This document shows positions 56,349 through 64,000 of a stretch of 64,000 nt of DNA, piece by piece. Every line of letters begins with the position of its first letter. Positions within the stretch are counted from its first letter, which is position 1. The position numbers were made by a program, and so were the translations under genes. Under the pieces are notes generated by a model, which had not been told where the DNA came from, did no database searches, and saw only the letters and a list, made by a program, of their open reading frames with translations. This stretch comes from Bedellia somnulentella (lineage: Eukaryota; Arthropoda; Insecta; Lepidoptera; Bedelliidae), in the NCBI GenBank assembly GCA_963576735.1, contig OY755177.1, positions 11,098,001 through 11,162,000 on the forward strand. Direction: 5' to 3'.

Positions 56349-57240
56349 GTTGTGTATACATAACTGTTTTATAATTTCTTGTATCTTTTTAAACTATTTA
56401 CTGCAATTTTTCGCAGTTATAATTTAAATTTTAATAGATGTTCAACATTTAAATACATTTGTCAACTGGTTTCTTAATATTTTAAGCAGGCTAGCCTAGT
56501 TCGGGAACTCCTGCAAAATTCTGTGTAACTTTAAATGTCTTATACCATTTTTTTTAAATAATATTTAACAGAAAATATATGTAAATCATACTTCAATTTA
56601 CAACATACGTACTCAAAATCAGTACACTCGTTACTGCATGACTGGCAGAATCTTAAAAGTGTTCTATACTAAGAAGACGATTGACCTTCAAAAACCATTT
56701 AAATGTTATAACAATAGCTTATATCTGGTATGAGAAAATTGATCCGCGGAGGTCTCATTTCGCGAAATGTTTATTAGCTGACAGACGCATCTAGTCAAAA
56801 ACAATTTATAGAACCACAAGTCAAAACTTTCTATCAAGTTACACACGTTAATGTTAACAACGAGTAAGCAACCGTCGTTGGTGTTTTATAAGAAGTTTAA
56901 AATACAGTTATTTCTTAAATATTAGCACAGTTATTACTGTTTAATGTTGTACAATTAGATAAATGTGATGTGTTATCTTTCTAATGTTACATCTTTATGA
57001 TGATTCTGTGTTGATAAGTGCTACCGTGCTGGCATTGTTTTTGTTCAAATACTCACATTGCAAATGAATCGCGATCCGTGATTACTAATTCACTGTTGAT
57101 AAATGAGTTTCACTTCACTGTGATTGTGACTAGGACACTGAGTGAGTTTATATTCTTCTTGAAGTGGATTGTATACCTTAAAATAGGTACCGAATGAAGA
57201 GCAACCGTTTCCGTGGAATTATAACTTGCATTAGACTTTA
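56349..57240 (+). promoter_or_regulatory. Upstream region of the aquaporin gene
   Basis: Contains no transposon I recognise, unlike most of the window. An acceptor-like tttcttaaatattagcacag ends near 56930, so a spliced 5' UTR is possible. TAG at 57232-57234 is in frame with the ATG, so the coding frame cannot extend upstream without splicing. No clear TATA box or initiator could be assigned. Confidence 0.3.
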
Positions 57241-58029
57241 ATGCTGGGATTGCCAGTAAACATCGAGATGACGATCTCAGTAGATGCAGGTACTATTGTG
57301 TCAAATATTCAAAAATTAAGTAACAATAACACAACCGAATCTATTTCATCACCGAACTGGATTTGGCACACGTTGAGAATGCTTCTATCGGAGTTCGTCA
57401 GCACCTGCTTTCTAATGTGTGTCGGTTGTATGTCCTGCATTCCGATAGCCGGTTATGACCAGCAACCTCCGTTGAACGGGGCCCTTGGATTCGGATTTGC
57501 AGTTATGGTTATGGTGCAAACGTTTGGACATATTTCTGGAGCCCACATGAATCCTAGCGTGACGTTGGCTGCTGTTATATGGGGTAGTACTACCCCCCTT
57601 CTCGGCGCGATGTTTGCCATAGTGCAATGTGCTGGTTCTATAGTCGGATGCTACATATTGACACTGATTAGTGCGGTTGATTTTGCTGGGCAAAAAGTTT
57701 GTGTAGTTCAACCTTATGGCTTGAACGAAGGGCAAGCGTTTGGTGTGGAGTTCATGTTGACTGCGACCTTGATATTTTTGTGTTGTGGAGCTTGGGATCC
57801 GGTCAATGAAAAACGTCAGGATTCGGTTGCTATTAAAATGGCGTTAGGAGTAGCAGGACTGTCCATAGCGGGTGGTGCTTTCACTGGAGCGAGTATGAAC
57901 CCTGCAAGGACCCTGGGCCCGGCCATCGTCACTGGAGTTTGGACTTCACACTGGGTTTATTGGACTGCGCCGTTTGCAGGATCAGGTGCCGCTGTCCTTC
58001 TTTATAAACATTGTTTATTAAAAAAATAA
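57241..58029 (+). CDS. Aquaporin-family channel, entomoglyceroporin-like (Eglp)
   Basis: 262 codons, one uninterrupted frame. Six membrane spans are visible (about 47-70, 80-96, 119-144, 165-184, 198-213, 236-256), plus half-helix motifs HMNPSV (102-107) and NPAR (220-223). By alignment to human AQP1 the selectivity filter is Phe84, Ser208 (His in water channels), Ala217 and Arg223. Loss of the His with retained Phe and Arg is the mark of insect entomoglyceroporins, which pass glycerol and urea as well as water; substrate is inferred. The first NPA is NPS. It acts in the plasma or a vesicle membrane as a tetramer (family knowledge). Met10 has a better start context (G at -3) than Met1. Multi-exon structure is usual for insect aquaporins as far as I recall, so the single exon is notable. 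Confidence 0.92.
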   Translation: MLGLPVNIEMTISVDAGTIVSNIQKLSNNNTTESISSPNWIWHTLRMLLSEFVSTCFLMCVGCMSCIPIAGYDQQPPLNGALGFGFAVMVMVQTFGHISGAHMNPSVTLAAVIWGSTTPLLGAMFAIVQCAGSIVGCYILTLISAVDFAGQKVCVVQPYGLNEGQAFGVEFMLTATLIFLCCGAWDPVNEKRQDSVAIKMALGVAGLSIAGGAFTGASMNPARTLGPAIVTGVWTSHWVYWTAPFAGSGAAVLLYKHCLLKK

Positions 58030-59257
58030 TTCTTTGCTTTATAAAACTTCAACAATGTATACTCTGGCTCACTTATATAACAACAATGTGACGAAACTAG
58101 TTGTCAAAGTTCATTAATATTCATTGGTGTTTATTTTGAATTTTGCGGATCGTGATCATTGGAGAAACGGTTTCTTGTTGTTGTGACATATTTTTTTTAT
58201 ATTGTCTAACTGTCTACATCTTAATATAAACAAATGATGCGCTCAAATTCTGTTGTTTCATTTCGCAATTCAATCAGAAAATTTAGTCTAAACATATGTG
58301 TGTATTGTATATTTGTAGTGGTTTTATTTAGTGACTCGATTATATAATTCAATATAGTATTCATGATTGGTCGTTAAGATGCCATTAGTATAAAAAAAGT
58401 TAATATATAAAAATATACAGAGGCATAACAGTTAATCTTCAAAGGTCACGAGTATAAAACAGTTTTTAACATTCTATCAGGCCATTTAAAATGCATCAAG
58501 ATTTTACTCAACAATAAACGCTACAATTTACATAGCTTTTCCTTTGAGCATAGCATCACCACTTCATTTGTTTATTAATATAATACCTCTTAATATGACG
58601 AAACAGCAGGATTTCGGTAAATATTTTTCAATAATAATAATTGTCTAAAACTGGAGGTTGTGTGAATTTTCGATGTTATTTTTATAGAGACACAAGATTT
58701 TAGATAGGTAGATTTTGCACTTTAGTTACACCTGCAACGTGTAAGCGCAAAACGATTGAGGGTTTTATATTGGCCCATAGAAACTGACGTGAATGAAATG
58801 GCGTGTTTACGAGTGTTTTACAGGGCCCTGAGAAGTTTTATTTTGTACTATATTTCATGCTATAACAGAAAATAATCCTGTATCCTATAGGACAACCGTT
58901 TGCTGTTAGATTATACTTATTGAGGTAGGTAATTGAATTGATTGATTTCGTATCAAACTGACTTAGTAGATAAGGTGAATTGATTTATCGGTTATTTTAA
59001 ACCAAATGGAATTTATGTATTCTTTTATATAATTTTCTGTTTAAAATAGAAATAAAACGTTTAATTTATTTGTTTATGAACGTGACAAAAGGCTGAATTC
59101 AACAACGAGAATTCTATTCATGTTCCCTTATTAATATTTGTACCTTCTGACGACGCCGGTGGTCTGAGGATTCGGATTTTGCGGTTTCTAATCCTGTTGA
59201 GAACATTTTATGTGGTGAGCACTTAGTCTTGGATTTTATGTATATGTGCATATGTAC
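58030..59257. other. Downstream flank of aquaporin, 3' UTR candidate
   Basis: No transposon or gene recognised. The first AATAAA after the stop codon is at 58513-58518, implying a 3' UTR of about 0.5 kb if used. Confidence 0.4.
58513..58518 (+). promoter_or_regulatory. Candidate polyadenylation signal for aquaporin
   Basis: AATAAA, the first canonical hexamer after the stop codon. Confidence 0.4.
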
Positions 59258-59490
59258 ATACATATACTCGCGGCTTTCCCTATATGGGGTAGCCAGAGCT
59301 TAACAAAAAGAAAATACTCAGCCACTTTTTAAAATTAAATGGGGAAAACATTATAAAATAAAGGTTGATGGTTGTCTGTAAACGCATCGCCCTACAATAA
59401 CTAAAAGGCCCTTAATGCCCTTAGTCGCCTATTAAGAACACACGCGGGAAGAAATGGGGTAGTCTTATTCTAAGCCGACACTACATATCT
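59258..59490 (-). repeat. SINE-A, near complete
   Basis: acatacatatactcgcggct, ctcagccactttttaaaatt and ctaagccgacactacat. Confidence 0.75.
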
Positions 59491-60694
59491 TATTTTATAT
59501 AATTAATAACAAATATATGGTTAAGTTAGTACACAACGTTAGTAATACAACTCATTAAGCTGTACTTAGTTAGAGGCTAACTTGATCTGTCGAATATATG
59601 TCCGTATAATATATATTTATTGTTTTTATTCTGAATGCAAGCAAGATTTAAAACAAAAATATTATTTTATGTATTAATGACTAGTTCGTTAGTGCGTGAT
59701 TTGTTCCTTTGTTCCTACACACGTAGTTCCCTGTTATCTTTCTGGTGGTAGCTGAGCTACATTTTTTTGACAAAATATTTAGACTATGGTAAAATATTTG
59801 CTCTTAAAATAGGTGTCTTTTCGTAAAACATATACTGCTATTTAAATTATACTTTGTAAGAAGTCGATAAAAATACAAAAAATTGAGATTATCCGCAGTG
59901 TTTAAATATCTTGAATCAATTATAAAAATACCAAACGCCAGAATACGATTTTTTTGTTGCGTGTTTAATTTAAAAAGGAAATAGTTATCAGATAGCAACA
60001 ATAGCTACTGACGTACAATATGTTAAAAAAATGGCACTTTGAACGTTGACAATCATAAACGCTACTACAATAAAATGATCTGACGCGTGATAAGAGCGAA
60101 TCAACCAACCAAAGAATGAAGAAAAAAACACATAGTCCGGTCAAATTAGACATTCGAAGTTATGAAAATTCACAGCTAGCTGAAAATCGGTGAACTTGTT
60201 TAAAACACAATCAAAAACATTCTCTGAAAACCCCCCATCGTTCCGTTTTAAGGAAAAAAAGTAACTCGAGATCAAAGGTCGAAAAAATTGGTTTTTTGCG
60301 ATTTTCTCAAAAATGGTAAGTTTTTTTGGGAAATTACCTCAGACATAAATTGTAGATCATAAAATTGTCTATAAAAAAGGTATCAATATTTTTTTTCCTA
60401 AATACAACCGTTTCCAAGATATAACGATGCAAAAAGTTGCAAGTGTATACTCTCTGTAGCTGTAATATAAGTAAAAATACGTTTGTATGGGTGATTTTAA
60501 CATACATTTAAAATATAAAATGTACACGTGTATTATTCTGAGAATATCAGGTATAAGGAAACTCAGCCCCTTCATTTACACGCCAGTGTTTTTGTATTGA
60601 GAAAACATCTGCCTCTCTGTAGTTGCTGCTCGGAATAAAAAACAAGTGCAATTAACTTGTCTTCTTCCAACCTCAGTTGCTGCTCATCAACATC
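59491..60694. other. No recognised gene
   Basis: 60185-60450 has repeat-like words (accccccatcgttccgtttt, aaaggtcgaaaaaattgg, accgtttccaagatataacg) typical of dispersed transposon sequence, family unknown. Confidence 0.35.
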
Positions 60695-60868
60695 TTCATG
60701 TGCCTTTTTAAGTGATTTTTGGGCGATGCGATTGGAGACCCATCACGAAAAAAAATTACTTTTCAAACGTTTCCCCACTCAACTCCCAAAAGTGGTTAGG
60801 GAATTAATTTTTCCGAAGCTCTGGCTAACCCGTTAAGCGATTTTTATCCGGAGTATATTTATGTAAGT
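60695..60868 (+). repeat. SINE-A 3' two thirds
   Basis: gcctttttaagtgattttt, gcgatgcgattggagaccca and tccggagtatatttatg. Confidence 0.72.
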
Positions 60869-61071
60869 ACTGTTTTTATTTTTTTTGCTGAGTATTCGTG
60901 GTTGTAGTGGCAACATTAATAAATTAACTGTTCAAGTAGGATACAGCTCGGTGATAGGCAGAGGAACGGACAGAGATGGAAGTCTTAGTAATGGAGTTTT
61001 ACTCTTTTGAACCCAACGGAAACTTACAGAGCTTAAAACGCCATTGCAATGATGATTGATGATGAGCTGCG

Positions 61072-61305
61072 TAATGTCGGCTTAGGATAGCACTACCCCA
61101 TGACTTCCGGTGGGTGTACGTAAGAGGCGTCTAATGGTTTTGGAGTTTTTAAGGGATTTTTGAGCTATGTGGTCGGAGACACCAACAACCTTTATTTTAC
61201 CATCGTTTTCCCCCTCAACTTTCCAAAAGTGGCTGAGGTATTTCTAATTCCTTAGCTCTGGTTACCCCTTTTAGGAATTTGTGGCCGTGAGTATATGTAT
61301 GTACC
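61072..61305 (+). repeat. SINE-A, near complete
   Basis: gtaatgtcggcttaggatag, ggtgggtgtacgtaagaggc and ggccgtgagtatatgtatg. Confidence 0.8.
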
Positions 61306-61866
61306 AAAAAATCCAAACAACTCTTGGAATACTATTGAACCCTAAAATTATTAAAACTTGTAACACTGTTATTATGCTACCTACAGTGTAACCAGCGTGA
61401 AAGATAGATTTTGATGAAACACTCTCTTCTCGTCTCCGTCTTAAGTTCCAGTTAAAGTTCACATTTCAAAATTTGGTAAACCTAATTTATAAATAACGTT
61501 TTTCTTACAACATTTTTTACAATTATATTTATCGATACAAAGGCTTTATCAAATATAAGCCGGTTTACCTTAAATTAGCTTGCTTTGAAAAATGGTATGG
61601 GAAATGTATAGATACTACTGTATAAATAAATACTCAATGCTATTGGCTACCTGATTTAATCATGCCGAGTAGGTTTATCTTTATTACTGACTTATTATCT
61701 TGTTTATCAATATATACAGAACATTTCACGGTAATTAAGTTGTAAAATAATAACATGGGCTGTGCAAAAGTAGACGGAGAAAACTCGATTTGTGATTTTA
61801 CATGTAATTGGCCTTCTTCTGGGGATAATATGAATAATTTAACTTATAAATAGAATACGCTAGTTA
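61306..61866. other. No recognised feature
   Basis: No gene or repeat recognised. Confidence 0.3.
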
Positions 61867-62432
61867 GTTTTTTAGGGTTCCGTACGTCTGAATACAAAAA
61901 CGGAACCCTTATAGGATCACTTGTGTGTCTGTCCGTCCGTCGCTTACAGTCAATTATCTCCGAATCTATTAGACCGATTAAGTTGAAATTTGGTACACAT
62001 ATCAATTCCTGTGACCCAAACACAGAAGTGTAACGTGAGCAGATAAAATCTGTATATGGGGGGTCATTTTTGGAGGGGAAGGGGCAAATTAATTATTTTT
62101 TTTTGAAAACTGCATCGTGTGGCATATCAAATGAAAGGTCTTGTTGAGAAGATATTAAGTGTATTTTTGTAATTTTAAAATAAATAGTTTCCAAGTTATT
62201 CAAGAAAATAGACGAAAATTGACCATTCCTCTCCCCCTTATCTCCGAAACTACTGAGCCTAAAATTTTGAAAAAATACAGAAATTAGTTTTCTCCTTATA
62301 GATTATAGGAAAACCTATAAGAAGTCCATGATATTAAAATAACATGGTAAATCACTCAATATTGTGCGTACCAACTTTAACATCGTACGGAACTCTTTTC
62401 ACGCGAGTTCAACTCGCACTTGTCCCCTTTTT
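61867..62432. repeat. Dispersed repeat with stem at left end
   Basis: Starts ttagggttccgtacgtctg and contains acggaacccttataggatc (a stem of gggttccgt with acggaaccc), then gtgtctgtccgtccgtcg and ctccgaatctattagaccg. It ends cgcgagttcaactcgcact before a T run. I know these words as a common insect repeat, class uncertain. Confidence 0.5.
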
Positions 62433-62571
62433 TTTATGTATAATATGCCAAAATAAATGCCAAATATGTGACAACATTTCAACAAAGTTTAAGTCTCTGG
62501 AATTATAACAACCACATCATCAACCATAGGGGAGAGCCTGGTGATCTATCATACAGGGTAACCTAGTATAA

Positions 62572-63303
62572 ATGTCGCAATCGGATTGTATAATCCGCCG
62601 TATTACATTACGGCTAGCTGTTATCTAAAACAGCGCCGTTTTTTTATGCGGCGGCGGTTCAAGCGTCAGCCGGATTGAATGCAGCTAAATATAAAACCGC
62701 CGGTTTGTATTCGACACCATATGTCATTCAACACGGCTAGCCATAATGTAACAAAGCGAGAGATTAACCGCCACTTTGAATTTTTTAAGTTCCGATTCTT
62801 GACAATCGTGGCGCTACCTGACGTAACAACAACAATGGCGTTGAATACAGAATGTGGGTTATTAAATTGTGAAATCTTGGGTAAATTAAACAATGAAAAC
62901 GTGTTAAATATGTCGGTGAACAGTTTTCTCAATTTGGAACAATTAAAAAACCATGGTCAATGTGCAAAATAGCTTTTTAAAATAATATTTGGAAAAGTTT
63001 GATTATACAAGTATTTTATGATGACTGTCACGTGTGATTTATAATATTAATGATAAATGTCTAAAGTCAAATATTTTATTTGGTATTAAAAAATATTTCT
63101 TTTTCTGGTTATTAAAATTGATTTTCATTCTAAACATTGTTTTATTTAGTAAGCATACGATGCGGCTAAACGTGGGCTATTGAAGAACGTATCGTGATGA
63201 CAATCCGGCTAAAGCTTGAACCGCCGCATTACAAAACGGCGCTGTTTTAGATAACAGCTAGCCGTAATGTAATACGGAGGATAATACAATCCGACTGCGA
63301 CAT
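62572..63303. mobile_element. 732-bp DNA transposon with about 105-bp TIRs
   Basis: The left arm 62572-62677 (atgtcgcaatcggattgta ... gccggattg) is mirrored by 63201-63303, differing at few sites. A third, shorter inverted piece (acggctagccataatgtaac) lies inside at about 62732-62751. No clear target duplication. No transposase, so non-autonomous, but the interior carries a small open frame. Confidence 0.85.
62835..62972 (+). CDS. Small ORF inside the TIR element
   Basis: 45 codons starting MALNTECGLLNCEILGKL and ending LKNHGQCAK. The longer frame opens at 62679, but this Met has an excellent insect start context (aacaacaacaATGG). Nothing recognised. It could be a fragment of a lost transposase, captured host sequence or chance. 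Confidence 0.25.
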   Translation: MALNTECGLLNCEILGKLNNENVLNMSVNSFLNLEQLKNHGQCAK

Positions 63304-64000
63304 AGAAACCATCTCTCGCCACAAAGACTATTATGTATAGTATAGTTAGTAGTAGTTTTGTTTAGTATATACAGTTTAGTAGTACAGTTGTACTCTAAAT
63401 TAGTCATACTTTTACACTAGTCAAAACTTTGTGTTAAAAGAAATACATTTTATTATTCTATTATTATAGTGTCTAAAACTCCTAGCGAGTAAAAATAAAG
63501 TCAACTCTTTACAACTCATTGTCAATCAAACACTCGTAAACTTTACCTTGAATGTTGACCTCAATCTATAATGCCATCGCTCCATTAGACCCACTGAGTA
63601 TGAAAAACTAGGCCAAAGCATGTAATTCCTTATAAGAACCGTAATTATTAGGTAATTATGCTTCTATTATAGAAAAGCAGACATCTTATTAAAATAGCTA
63701 TCAATACACTCTGTAATAGTTTCCTTCTATAGTAAAGTATCACCTAGAGTTTTCTCAAACGATTAATTACGACCACTCTTTAATAATAATAATAATTTTT
63801 ATTTGTAGTAGAACAACACCTAATAAAAAATCCTCAGGAATGGTTTATTCTTAAAACATTGCTGTGTACTGGTTTTACCGGGTCGTAATGATAGATGTTT
63901 TTTCCTCTCTTGTACGACGTGACTGTAAGGAAGGGAAATCAGAATCGTGTTTTATGCGTATGTCCAATATATATATATGTCGTAGGATGTTTTGATGTTT
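63304..64000. other. No recognised feature
   Basis: AT-rich with an (AAT)n run near 63782-63797 and (TA)n near 63970. No gene. Confidence 0.35.

Noticed and set aside
57412..57735. 107-codon minus-strand ORF
   Set aside because: Antisense shadow of the aquaporin gene.

Overview
This window is transposon-rich, AT-rich nuclear DNA from an insect, almost certainly a moth or butterfly. The evidence is the repeat content: an RTE-clade LINE with a TATG-type tail, several tRNA-derived SINE families, Helitrons with TC...CTAG ends and internal (GACA)n, mariner relics, Copia and Jockey/CR1-like relics, and foldback MITEs. These read as typical lepidopteran repeats, but that comparison is from memory and no search was run. 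There is no operon structure and no CRISPR.

Only one convincing host gene is present: an intact, uninterrupted aquaporin-family reading frame at 57241-58029 (+). Its pore residues (Phe/Ser/Ala/Arg, NPS plus NPA) point to the insect entomoglyceroporin (Eglp) subgroup. The only other long intact frame is a 532-aa reverse transcriptase of a 5'-truncated RTE LINE at 50251-51849 (-).

Layout. 1-6990: MITEs, a Helitron, and a 215-bp satellite array (4943-5697) with degenerate flanking copies. 6995-26051: two direct tandem copies of a roughly 9-kb segment. The right copy carries three insertions that are empty in the left copy (one Helitron and two identical-family TTA-flanked MITEs). The left copy has its own internal 424-bp tandem duplication. 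26-32 kb: a graveyard of LINE, Copia, mariner and SINE relics plus a broken THAP-like exon. 33-39 kb: SINEs, including one whose tRNA-like head has an internally inverted segment. 39166-41205: a 2.04-kb TIR-bounded element with no long ORF, repeated short motifs, and a nested 279-bp palindromic MITE. 43-47 kb: RTE relics and nested SINEs. 47.8-49 kb: a broken mariner carrying a 499-bp foldback element. 50-52 kb: the RTE LINE meeting a SINE tail to tail. 54-56 kb: a short Helitron and a GC-rich island. 57-58 kb: the aquaporin. 62572-63303: a 732-bp element with about 105-bp TIRs and a small ORF.

How the parts work together: the most abundant repeat (SINE-A, more than 20 copies) ends in essentially the same 3' sequence as the RTE LINE, so the LINE machinery probably mobilised it. 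The nested insertions and the empty sites in the tandem duplication give a readable relative history of transposition.
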